This document shows, piece after piece, positions 24,510 to 32,656 of a stretch of DNA of 35,125 nt. Every line of letters starts with the position of its first letter. Position 1 is the stretch's first letter. The notes beneath the pieces were generated by a model, which was not told where the DNA came from, did no database searches, and saw only the letters and a list, made by a program, of their open reading frames with translations. The stretch spans positions 1-35,125 of the forward strand of contig PANV01000040.1 in NCBI GenBank assembly GCA_002707765.1, in the 5' to 3' direction. The DNA is from Fidelibacterota bacterium (GTDB lineage: Bacteria; Fidelibacterota; Marinisomatia; SCGC-AAA003-L08; D37C17). The position numbers and the translations under genes were made by a program.

Positions 24510-27500
24510 ATGACACACAAGAACGACGAAAGATATTGGAATATTAAAAAACTAAATAAGTGGTTTGCTATATCAAGCATTCTATTTCTGCTATCATATG
24601 TTTGGATTTTTTATCACGATAATGATGATGAATTTAAACAATATCAAAGAGAATTTAGAAAACTCGAAATAGAAGTATCTAATAAAAAGCTCGAATCAGC
24701 TTTATCTGATGTTCAAGATCAGCGTGTAGAATACGAAGAAAAATATAATATTGAGCTTGATAAATATAATTCAAAAATCGTTGAGATTGATTCTCTGAAA
24801 GCAAATCTGGATTATACAAAAGGTTTATTTTATAAAGCTAATATGGATTATTTATTTAAGAAAGCAGAGGTTGATGAACTTAAGTATCTTTATGAAGATG
24901 AAATTGTTCACTTTGAGGATTACTCTCACAAATACGATAATGATGAAGACCACTCTAAAGTTGAAGTTCATCACGATCACAATAGTAATTCTGAATACAG
25001 AGAAAAGTATTATGAATCGATAGAATTGATGAAAAATCTCAAGATTATTAAAGAAAAGTATGAATTACAAGTTCTTGATATTGAATCTACAATTAAAAAT
25101 ATGGGTGCAGAACTTAAAAATAAGAAAGATGAATTGAATGAGTATTTGAAAGAGGTAAATCTTATAAATAATAAAATTTTAAAACTTGATAGAACTAAAA
25201 TGACATTTATGAATCAGCTTGGTGACCTCGTTCGTGATTTACCAATTTTAGATTTCATGGATCCATATTATAAGGTTAATCAAGTAGTAGCTCATGATAT
25301 TAAATATGATGTTAATTTTGCTCAGGTACCAAGTGTTGATAGATGTACTAGTTGTCATTTAGGTATTAGTAATCCTGATTACAAAGATGCTCCTCAGCCA
25401 TTTACTAGTCATCCTAATCTTGATCTTTTTGTATCAAGTTCATCACCCCATCCTTTTGAACAATATGGATGTACAAGCTGCCATTCAGGTAGAGGAAGAG
25501 GTACAGGATTTGTATCATCAGTTCATATGCCTGGTTCTCCAGAACAAAAAAAAGAATGGGAAGAGAAATACGACTGGAAAAAAATGCATCATTGGTTACA
25601 ACCAATGTTACCAACAAAATACACCCAGGCAGGATGTTTTAAATGCCATGAAGCTGATCCGATTCTTGCAGGTGGAGAGAAACTAGCTTTGGGACTTATG
25701 TTAATTGATCAGTCTGGTTGTAATAATTGTCATCATATTGAATCATACCAAGCAATGGGGAAAAGTGGTCCGCCTTTAACTCATTTAGATGAAAAATTAG
25801 ATAAAGATTGGGTTAAGAAATGGATTAAAAATCCACAAAGTTTTAGATACAATACCTGGATGCCGCATTTCTTCGATCAGTCAAATAATTCAGATGAAGA
25901 ATCTGTAAAAAGAAGTAATGCTACAATTTATGCTATAACGGAATATTTATATCCTGATGGTGATAAAGAAAATTTCGATAACTCTAATGAGTTTATAGGC
26001 GACGCTGAAAATGGTCAGAAATTATTCAATGCAGTGGGATGTCAAGGATGTCATGTAATTGAAACGGAATCTACGGAATTAGGAGATGTAGATGTACCTT
26101 ATGAAATGTATATTTCAAATCATGGTTATGAGCCTGATACATCAGGTGTTGGTTATGAAAAAATGGATAGATATACTCTATTAAAATACCAGGGTCCAAA
26201 TTTAATTGGTATGGGGTCAAAGTCAGATGCTAAATGGATTTATAATTGGATCAAACATCCTGAAAAGTACTGGCCAGATACCAAAATGCCAAACCTAAGG
26301 TTAACCCATGAAGAAGCAAAAGATATAACAGCCTATCTTTTAACTTTTGAAAATGAAGAATTTGAAGATGAAATTGCAGTAACTGAAGATAGGGAAGAAC
26401 TGAATAATATTGCTAGAAGATGGATGATGAAATCATTTCCAAAAGTTGAGGTCGATGCAAGACTGAGTACCATGAGTGATGCTGCAATTGACGAGTATGT
26501 TGCTAAAAAAAGTATAAACTATTATGGATGTTATACATGCCATGATATGGATGGATATGAAAACGGTAAACCTATTGGTGCTGAATTAACTTATGAAGGT
26601 TCTGTTCCTGTTAGTAAGTTAGATTTTGGTCATATCCATGATATAGATCATACAACTCACGCATGGTTTGAGCAAAAGTTAGCTAATCCTAGAATTTTTG
26701 ATAAACATAAAATTGTTGCTCATGAAGATAAGAGTCGTATGCCTAATTTTTATTTTAAACCTGAAGAAATCGAAGCAATTGTCACAGCAATTTTAGGCTT
26801 TACTAATGTAAAAATTGCAGATAGTAAAATTACTTATAATTTAGTTGACGATAAGTCAGTTTTTGAAGGTTATAAATTGATTAACCAATATAATTGCCAA
26901 GGATGTCACGTTATAGAAAACTTCGGTGGTCATATGGTTGATGTTATTGGTAAGATAGAGAACGCACCACCGAATTTAAATACTCAAGGTGCTAAAACTC
27001 AGCCTGATTGGTTATTTAATTTCTTTAAAAATCCAGCCACCATCAGACCTCATTTACAAGTAAGAATGCCTGCTTTTAAATTTACGGATGGTCAATGGAA
27101 TTCAATCATCAAGGCTTTTCAGCATCTAGATGAAAGAAGTCTGTTAATTGAAGACTCATTTGCAGTTGATATTAATTCTGCTAAGTTTAAAGCTGGAGCT
27201 AAGTTGCATGAATTTGGAGCTTGTAATAATTGTCACTTTTATGGAGATCAATTTCCAAAACAAACTCCTGAAACATGGGCTCCTAACCTTGCAATGACAA
27301 AAGAAAGACTACGACATGATTGGGTAGTTAGATGGCTTGATAATCCTCAAGCAATTATGCCTGGGACTAAAATGCCAGCTCCTTACATACCTGATTCTAT
27401 AACCTTATCGCTTGATAATGCATTAGAAACATGGGGTAAAGACCTTATGAGCTTAGATGGAAATAGACAAGCTATGCTTGAAGGTCTGACGGATTATATT

Positions 27501-27617
27501 TACAGTATTGAAGGATCTAAAGATATATCCACACTTGTTAAAGAATATTTCAAGATAAACGGATATGAATTTGATACTGATGTAGAAGAAGATGATTTTG
27601 AAGATGAAGATTGGTAA
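24510..27617 (+). CDS. Octaheme cytochrome c with membrane anchor and coiled coil, bc-complex associated
   Basis: A 1035-residue protein from ATG 24510, 1 base after the subunit IV stop; a TTG at 24477 inside that gene is less likely. One membrane helix at about 18-36 is followed by about 200 residues of charged coiled coil broken by a histidine-rich stretch (about 134-161). Eight C-x-x-C-H motifs start at residues 279, 321, 376, 404, 511, 674, 796 and 905. The last five each begin a class-I-like module with its own M-P motif (Met451, 593, 744, 853, 955) and a W-x-x-x-W or similar motif. The tail is acidic and ends E-D-E-D-W. It should carry electrons from the Rieske protein toward the oxidase. 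Confidence 0.9.
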   Translation: MTHKNDERYWNIKKLNKWFAISSILFLLSYVWIFYHDNDDEFKQYQREFRKLEIEVSNKKLESALSDVQDQRVEYEEKYNIELDKYNSKIVEIDSLKANLDYTKGLFYKANMDYLFKKAEVDELKYLYEDEIVHFEDYSHKYDNDEDHSKVEVHHDHNSNSEYREKYYESIELMKNLKIIKEKYELQVLDIESTIKNMGAELKNKKDELNEYLKEVNLINNKILKLDRTKMTFMNQLGDLVRDLPILDFMDPYYKVNQVVAHDIKYDVNFAQVPSVDRCTSCHLGISNPDYKDAPQPFTSHPNLDLFVSSSSPHPFEQYGCTSCHSGRGRGTGFVSSVHMPGSPEQKKEWEEKYDWKKMHHWLQPMLPTKYTQAGCFKCHEADPILAGGEKLALGLMLIDQSGCNNCHHIESYQAMGKSGPPLTHLDEKLDKDWVKKWIKNPQSFRYNTWMPHFFDQSNNSDEESVKRSNATIYAITEYLYPDGDKENFDNSNEFIGDAENGQKLFNAVGCQGCHVIETESTELGDVDVPYEMYISNHGYEPDTSGVGYEKMDRYTLLKYQGPNLIGMGSKSDAKWIYNWIKHPEKYWPDTKMPNLRLTHEEAKDITAYLLTFENEEFEDEIAVTEDREELNNIARRWMMKSFPKVEVDARLSTMSDAAIDEYVAKKSINYYGCYTCHDMDGYENGKPIGAELTYEGSVPVSKLDFGHIHDIDHTTHAWFEQKLANPRIFDKHKIVAHEDKSRMPNFYFKPEEIEAIVTAILGFTNVKIADSKITYNLVDDKSVFEGYKLINQYNCQGCHVIENFGGHMVDVIGKIENAPPNLNTQGAKTQPDWLFNFFKNPATIRPHLQVRMPAFKFTDGQWNSIIKAFQHLDERSLLIEDSFAVDINSAKFKAGAKLHEFGACNNCHFYGDQFPKQTPETWAPNLAMTKERLRHDWVVRWLDNPQAIMPGTKMPAPYIPDSITLSLDNALETWGKDLMSLDGNRQAMLEGLTDYIYSIEGSKDISTLVKEYFKINGYEFDTDVEEDDFEDEDW

Positions 27618-27620
27618 ATT

Positions 27621-28280
27621 TTATATAGATTTATTCTTTTTAAGAATCATATAGGTTACAAGGTAAGAAAACAACCCAATCACAATCAAACCAATCAAAT
27701 AGTCAGGCCAATCAGAAAATAAAAGTGTTAAGTTTTTTCCTTCTGGCTTACTTGCAGTAAACCAATAGTTTGAGCCAAACATTTTATTAAAAACAAATGC
27801 AAAACAGAATATAAGTGCATTAATTAGAATACTTATAGAAAACATTTTTTTATTTATTGTAAATTTTTCTTTATATAATATTATAAAGAAAAAAATTAAA
27901 TTTGTATGAGATAGGTATAAATGAAAAAATTCTATCCAGTAAGAACTGACTACTAGATTAGAATTGGTTAATCCACTTATTCCTCCTCCTAAACTATTTA
28001 GTGCTAAAACTGGATAAAAAGTTTTATTCTTTAAAATAAAACTAATTAAAATTCCAAGTTCTGTAATATAACATAAATGTATTGGTAAATGAGTTCTAAA
28101 ATCAAAAGAATTATTAATCATTAAAACTAAATAATATGAAATGAAATTAATAATTAGTGAAAAAAATAAAATTTTATTGAGGATTTTGGTATTCTTAATT
28201 ACGAATTTAATTGAAAAAATTACGATAACAAATAATCCTGATATCAAAATATGATTATCAAGAAAAAATAATTTATTCAT
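27621..28280 (-). CDS. YwaF/TIGR02206-like integral membrane protein
   Basis: A 219-residue protein with six or seven hydrophobic helices. The motif L-P-I-H-L-C-Y-I-T-E-L-G near residue 65 and G-S-N-Y-W-F-T-A-S-K-P near 170, followed by L-L-F-S-D-W-P-D-Y-L, match the YwaF family of unknown function. It is the third gene of a minus-strand run with the cupredoxin-like and SCO genes, its ATG overlapping the SCO stop by 1 base (TAATG). It converges on the octaheme gene with only 3 bases between stops. A role in oxidase or membrane assembly is possible but unsupported beyond position. Confidence 0.75.
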   Translation of the reverse strand: MNKLFFLDNHILISGLFVIVIFSIKFVIKNTKILNKILFFSLIINFISYYLVLMINNSFDFRTHLPIHLCYITELGILISFILKNKTFYPVLALNSLGGGISGLTNSNLVVSSYWIEFFHLYLSHTNLIFFFIILYKEKFTINKKMFSISILINALIFCFAFVFNKMFGSNYWFTASKPEGKNLTLLFSDWPDYLIGLIVIGLFSYLVTYMILKKNKSI

Positions 28281-29131
28281 TAATTTAAATTTATAAAGTT
28301 AGATAGATCTCTTTTAAAATCAGAAGGTTTCCAGTCTGTACCACTATATGATTTAATTAATTTTTTATCTTTATCTAAAATTAGTGTTATCATTGTGTGT
28401 CCGATATTATTATCCTCAACACCGCCAAAAGAGATATTAGATTGTTTTGTAAGGAGTATTAGGTCATTATAATGATCTGTACTTGATAAAAATTTTATAT
28501 TAGGGAATTTTTCCTCAATTGAGCCATAATTTTTTTTAAGAATTTCTGGTGTATCAAATAAATAATCAAAGCTTAAAATAAGAAAATCAATATTTCTCTT
28601 GCTGAATGAATCAGCTAAATATTGATTTTTAGAAATTACAGCCGGGCACATGTTAGGAATGGGACATCTCGAAAAAATGAATGAAATGACAGTGTAATCT
28701 TTATTGTTATTGTAAAGAGTATATTTCTTAGAATTTGTTTTATAAAAATTAAAATCATCGAACTTGTCACCAATACTTTTAGGAGAATATAAATCATCTT
28801 GCCACAATTCGTCTAAGTTCTCAGTTTCTTGTCTCACTCCAATTTTTTTAAAATTGATAGTATAATGTGAGTCTTCAGTTATAATTAGGTTGAAACTTAC
28901 ACTATCAAGATTATTAAAACTATTCATGTTAACTTTTTTGTGAACATTCAAGTCCATAATCATGGGTTCCATAAAACCAGGGATTCTATCATGATCAATT
29001 TTAAAAACTCTTTTGCCTAGGTCTTTTTCAAGTATAACTCCAGTAACATTATAGTTTGGATTGGTATTACACGAGTAAATTCCAAGAATTATCATAAGTG
29101 ATAACCCTTTAAAAAAAAGAAAATATTTCAT
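28280..29131 (-). CDS. CusF-like and SCO1/SenC fusion copper lipoprotein
   Basis: A 283-residue lipoprotein (lipobox I-Y-S-C, Cys21). Residues about 28-95 resemble a CusF-type copper domain: V-T-G-V-I-L, I-D-H-D-R-I-P-G-F-M-E-P-M-I-M with His47, Met54, Met57 and Met59. Residues about 115-280 are a thioredoxin-fold SCO domain with Cys156 and Cys162 in C-P-I-P-N-M-C-P and His245 in G-H-T-M-I-T-L. The cysteines are five residues apart, not the usual three of C-x-x-x-C. SCO proteins load the CuA site of cytochrome oxidase, encoded nearby at 34042. It sits between the cupredoxin-like and YwaF-like genes. Confidence 0.88.
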   Translation of the reverse strand: MKYFLFFKGLSLMIILGIYSCNTNPNYNVTGVILEKDLGKRVFKIDHDRIPGFMEPMIMDLNVHKKVNMNSFNNLDSVSFNLIITEDSHYTINFKKIGVRQETENLDELWQDDLYSPKSIGDKFDDFNFYKTNSKKYTLYNNNKDYTVISFIFSRCPIPNMCPAVISKNQYLADSFSKRNIDFLILSFDYLFDTPEILKKNYGSIEEKFPNIKFLSSTDHYNDLILLTKQSNISFGGVEDNNIGHTMITLILDKDKKLIKSYSGTDWKPSDFKRDLSNFINLN

Positions 29132-29139
29132 TATTTAAT

Positions 29140-29865
29140 TTATTTTTTCTTTTTAACTGGTTTTTGAAATTCAAAATCCGCAACAGTTGCACCATCTTCT
29201 GATACTTCAATGTTTAAAGAGTTATTTGCTGCAACATATTTTTTCTTTGGAAGATTTGAAAGTTTCTCTTGCCAAAAAACAATTTCATATTCACCAGCAG
29301 GAACATTTTCAATTTTGAAATTTCCATTTTCATCTGTAACTGCGAAGTAAGGGTGGTCTGCAACCATAATCCATGCTTTCATCCATGGATGTACATCACA
29401 TTTAACATAAAATGGTTCTTCTGCCTTGGAAAAAGTTTTTTTAATATCTGGAACACCAGCTGGCTGTGCAGAATTAAAACTTGGATTAACTTGTGATTGA
29501 GAGTTAACATTGTGAAGTGTTTTGTCACTATTTTTAATCGAAACCTCTTGACTAGTTGTGAATACATTTACATGAGGAGTATATATACATCCAACTTGAT
29601 CAATTATTCCAGTATTTTTGTTTAATTCACCATCAAATTTAACATCTTTAAGCCATACGATTACATTTTTAAACTTATTTTCTTCATTTAAGATAAAATC
29701 CTCTTTAACTGGTGCGATTTTATGAGAAGATCCGCAGATAGGATCTGAATCCATTTTTAAAGATTTGGCTGCTCTGTTTTTGCCCGCATATGAAACAGTA
29801 CCTTCAATTGTTCCAGCGAATAAGTTAAAAGAAATTGTAGTGATTAACATTAAAACTTTAAACAT
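29140..29865 (-). CDS. Secreted cupredoxin-like protein with carboxypeptidase-regulatory-like domain
   Basis: A 241-residue exported protein (signal peptide about 1-17, ending L-F-A-G). The middle resembles a cupredoxin: T-L-H-N-V-N (His118) and C-D-V-H-P-W-M (Cys156, His159, Met162) could form a copper site, with Cys44 and Cys93 as another pair. Residues 170-235 form a carboxypeptidase-regulatory-like beta domain (F-A-V-T-D-E-N-G-N-F, V-P-A-G-E-Y-E-I-V-F-W). Relatives are common in Planctomycetes-like and Bacteroidetes-like genomes without known function. GGAG precedes the ATG. It heads the run with the SCO fusion, so a copper or electron carrier role near the oxidase is inferred. Confidence 0.8.
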   Translation of the reverse strand: MFKVLMLITTISFNLFAGTIEGTVSYAGKNRAAKSLKMDSDPICGSSHKIAPVKEDFILNEENKFKNVIVWLKDVKFDGELNKNTGIIDQVGCIYTPHVNVFTTSQEVSIKNSDKTLHNVNSQSQVNPSFNSAQPAGVPDIKKTFSKAEEPFYVKCDVHPWMKAWIMVADHPYFAVTDENGNFKIENVPAGEYEIVFWQEKLSNLPKKKYVAANNSLNIEVSEDGATVADFEFQKPVKKKK

Positions 29866-29944
29866 TATTTAAATTCTCCATTAATTATGTAATAATTTAC
29901 CAAAATATATACTACCATTACAACTTTATATATTAAATTTACAT

Positions 29945-30433
29945 ATGATTATCTTTTATATATTAATGTTTTTGTCTTTTATTACATTATCTATTAATGG
30001 CTTACAATGGATTTTTAGATTCAATGTATTAAATGCTAACTATATTTCATTTTCTTTTGTATCAACCATATTATATATGTTTACGCAAACACTTATAATG
30101 TTCTATCTTATTGGAGCAGGCAAAAAAGTTAAAGAGTTAATTATACAATATGATTTGAATAAAGATACATATAATGACGTCTTGAAAATTAAGAGTGATT
30201 TATTTCCTCCATTAACATTAAATATACTTTTAGTTGGAACAGCTTTCGTTTTAGGAGGTGGTGTCCAAACAAAGGTTTTGAGCAAGTATTGGCATCATTC
30301 TATTTTTCTCTTTAGCCTAATACATTTTTTAAAAGTTATTTTGTTATCTCATAAGTCACTTATTAAAAATTCTGATATATTATCCATCGTTGGCTCTGAA
30401 CTCGATAATAAGTTAAAAAATAAGGATAATTAA
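29945..30433 (+). CDS. Uncharacterised four-helix membrane protein
   Basis: A 162-residue protein with hydrophobic helices at about 1-20, 33-55, 88-108 and 116-136. The second loop is a charged stretch (K-K-V-K-E-L-I-I-Q-Y-D-L-N-K-D). Histidines occur at W-H-H-S and L-I-H-F-L-K-V near the third and fourth helices; these could bind heme, but the spacing is not that of any family I know. It begins the plus-strand run leading to the ferredoxin and the oxidase and lies 79 bases from the divergent cupredoxin-like gene. Function unknown. Confidence 0.65.
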   Translation: MIIFYILMFLSFITLSINGLQWIFRFNVLNANYISFSFVSTILYMFTQTLIMFYLIGAGKKVKELIIQYDLNKDTYNDVLKIKSDLFPPLTLNILLVGTAFVLGGGVQTKVLSKYWHHSIFLFSLIHFLKVILLSHKSLIKNSDILSIVGSELDNKLKNKDN

Positions 30434-30470
30434 TATTTTTTATATTGCAAAAATATTAGAATTTACAGGT

Positions 30471-30596
30471 ATGACTATCATAGGTGTAAGTTTATATATA
30501 TCATTTCCAAGTAGAATGAGTTATGAAAGTTTTATCATAGGTATAGCCTTTTTTATGATGGGCTACATGATTGAAAAGTTTGTTTTAAAACAGTAG
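30471..30596 (+). CDS. Small membrane protein, 41 residues or longer
   Basis: From ATG 30471 the product is 41 residues with a clear C-terminal helix (F-I-I-G-I-A-F-F-M-M-G-Y-M-I-E-K-F-V-L). The frame stays open back to 30417, and the upstream codons add F-Y-I-A-K-I-L-E-F-T-G, which would complete a first helix. A start at ATT 30435, 8 bases after AAGGA at 30422-30426, would give 54 residues and two helices. ATG 30471 itself has no good ribosome binding site. No family recognised; it lies 21 bases ahead of the ferredoxin gene. Confidence 0.5.
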   Translation: MTIIGVSLYISFPSRMSYESFIIGIAFFMMGYMIEKFVLKQ

Positions 30597-30617
30597 AAAT
30601 ATTATTAAATTATAGCA

Positions 30618-30950
30618 ATGGCATCCAAAGTATATGATCACTTAAAGCAAGTTCCTGAATTACCTCAGAAGGTAAATACTAAGAAAACACGCCCAAAAAA
30701 AATTGCATGGGTAGACGAAGATAATTGTACAGGCTGTCAGGCTTGTATCCCTTTTTGCCCTGTAGATTGTATTGAACCTGTTCCAGCTGATAAATACACA
30801 TGGCCTCCAATTCCACCAGTACACGTTAGAGAAAATGAGTGTATAGGATGTCAGATCTGCGCAAAAGTATGTACCAAGTTAACCTGGGATGCTATTAGAA
30901 TGGTTAATACTAATGAGTACGAAGAAAGATTTGATACAGTAATTGATTGA
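30618..30950 (+). CDS. Dicluster [4Fe-4S] ferredoxin
   Basis: A 110-residue protein with two cluster motifs: C-T-G-C-Q-A-C-I-P-F-C-P (Cys37, 40, 43, 47) plus Cys51, and C-I-G-C-Q-I-C-A-K-V-C-T (Cys75, 78, 81, 85). The second lacks the usual proline after the fourth cysteine. An N-terminal 28-residue basic leader (K-K-T-R-P-K-K) and a 23-residue insert with W-P-P-I-P-P between clusters set it apart from a minimal ferredoxin. It lacks a signal peptide, so it should stay in the cytoplasm. It lies 15 bases ahead of coxA; its redox partner is unknown. Confidence 0.92.
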   Translation: MASKVYDHLKQVPELPQKVNTKKTRPKKIAWVDEDNCTGCQACIPFCPVDCIEPVPADKYTWPPIPPVHVRENECIGCQICAKVCTKLTWDAIRMVNTNEYEERFDTVID

Positions 30951-30965
30951 TTTAATAGGAGAATT

Positions 30966-32645
30966 ATGAGCGACGAGCACCATCAAGAAAGTTTTTGGAC
31001 CAAATATATATTTTCACAAGATCATAAATGGATTGGAATACAATATGGAGTAACTGCGTTATTTTTTATGTTGTTAGGTTTTGTACTAATGATTGTTATG
31101 AGATATCAACATGTGCATTCAGGAACAATTTCTCCAGATACATACAATTCGTTTGGAGCAATGCATGGAACAATTATGGTATTTTTAGGAATCGTCCCTG
31201 TTATAGTTGGAGCATATGGTAATTATTTAGTTCCATTACAAGTAGGAGCTCCTGATATGGCCTTCCCTAAATTAAATATGGCAAGTTACTGGACTTATTT
31301 TTTAGGTGGCGTTACAATGCTTTATGGTTTTACTTTGCCTGGAGGTGCTGCAAATTCTGGTTGGACTTCGTATCCTCCATTAGCTGATATTGCAACTACG
31401 GGTCAAACTGTTTGGCTCATTGGCATGATATTTCTTATAACATCTTCTTTATTGGGATCTGTTAATATTATCGTTACTATTGTTCAACTTAGAGCGCCAG
31501 GTCTTACTTGGATGAGATTACCATTTTTTGTTTGGGCTCAACTTGTAACATCTTTTCTTTTACTTCTTGCATTTCCTCCACTAGAGGTTGCTGGAATATT
31601 TCAATTAATGGATCGAGTTGCAGGTACTAGTTTTTTTCTTCCTACGGGTTTAGTAGTAGGCGGAGAAATGATGTCAAATTCTGGAGGAGGTAGTCCTCTT
31701 CTTTGGCAACATTTATTTTGGTTTTTAGCACATCCAGAAGTTTACGTATTAATACTACCAGCAATGGGAATAATTGCTGAAGTTATATCAACTAACATTA
31801 GAAAACCTTTATGGGGTTACAGTTTAATGGTTAAATCTGTTATATTTTTAGGTTTTATGTCATTTTTAGTATGGGCCCATCACATGTTTTTAACAGGTAT
31901 GGGGCAGGGAATGAGTAATTTCTTTGCAATAACAACGATGATTATATCAGTACCATCAGTAATACTTTTAACATGTTTTATTTTATCACTTTATGGTGGA
32001 TCTATAAGGTATAATACTCCTATGTTATTTGCTTTAAGTTTTATACCAATGTTTGGTATAGGCGGTTTAACAGGTTTACCCCTGGGTCTTCCATTATCAG
32101 ATATTCCATTACACGATACATATTATGTTATTGGTCACTTTCACTATGTTGTTGCTCCAGGCACAATTTTTGCAATTTTCTCTGGGATTTATTTTTGGTT
32201 TCCAAAAATTACGGGTAAACCTCTAAATGAAATTCTTGGTAAAGTCCATTTCATTTTCTCTTTTATTTTTATGAATTTATTTTTTATGCCAATGTTTTTT
32301 CAGGGTTTGGCGGGTATGTCAAGAAGGCTTGCTGATGGAGGTCAATCTTATGCGCATACTCAAAATGTAATTCAATATAATGATTTCATGATGTACGCAT
32401 CTTGGGGTCTAGCCATAGCACAGTTGCCCTTCATAATCAATATAGTTATGACTTTGTTAAAGAAAACAGATAAAAATCCAGATCCAAATCCATGGGAATG
32501 TACAACTTTAGAATGGGTTGCTGCACCTTCTCCACCAATTGGACATGGAAACTTTGAAAAAGTTCCAAATGTTTATAGAGGAGCATATGATTATAGTCTT
32601 CCTGATGCTAAAAAAGATTATTTACCACAAAATGAAAAAGATTAG
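30966..32645 (+). CDS. coxA: Cytochrome c oxidase subunit I (heme-copper oxidase, A-type)
   Basis: A 559-residue catalytic subunit with about 12 helices. Seen are M-H-G-T-I-M-V-F (low-spin heme His), the A-P-D-M-A-F-P-K-L-N D-channel entrance, H-P-E-V-Y (CuB His, crosslinked Tyr and the D-channel Glu), A-H-H-M-F (two CuB His) and H-D-T-Y-Y-V-I-G-H-F-H-Y-V (both heme histidines). In helix VIII the K-channel lysine of Paracoccus aligns with Leu334. It reduces O2 to water and pumps protons; heme A is supplied by ctaB and ctaA. AGGAG precedes the ATG. Confidence 0.96.
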   Translation: MSDEHHQESFWTKYIFSQDHKWIGIQYGVTALFFMLLGFVLMIVMRYQHVHSGTISPDTYNSFGAMHGTIMVFLGIVPVIVGAYGNYLVPLQVGAPDMAFPKLNMASYWTYFLGGVTMLYGFTLPGGAANSGWTSYPPLADIATTGQTVWLIGMIFLITSSLLGSVNIIVTIVQLRAPGLTWMRLPFFVWAQLVTSFLLLLAFPPLEVAGIFQLMDRVAGTSFFLPTGLVVGGEMMSNSGGGSPLLWQHLFWFLAHPEVYVLILPAMGIIAEVISTNIRKPLWGYSLMVKSVIFLGFMSFLVWAHHMFLTGMGQGMSNFFAITTMIISVPSVILLTCFILSLYGGSIRYNTPMLFALSFIPMFGIGGLTGLPLGLPLSDIPLHDTYYVIGHFHYVVAPGTIFAIFSGIYFWFPKITGKPLNEILGKVHFIFSFIFMNLFFMPMFFQGLAGMSRRLADGGQSYAHTQNVIQYNDFMMYASWGLAIAQLPFIINIVMTLLKKTDKNPDPNPWECTTLEWVAAPSPPIGHGNFEKVPNVYRGAYDYSLPDAKKDYLPQNEKD

Positions 32646-32656
32646 GAGCTACGTTA

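Noticed and set aside
25387-25686. Plus-strand 99-codon frame inside the octaheme gene
   Set aside because: Sits wholly within confirmed heme-binding coding sequence in another frame; no motif or ribosome binding site.
27633-27647. Inverted repeat ATTCTT-TTT-AAGAAT near the convergent stops of the octaheme and YwaF-like genes
   Set aside because: Stem is all A/T but one pair and no T-run follows on either strand, so it is not called a terminator.
29269-29496. Plus-strand 75-codon frame opposite the cupredoxin-like gene
   Set aside because: Antisense shadow of a gene with clear signal peptide and copper-type motifs.
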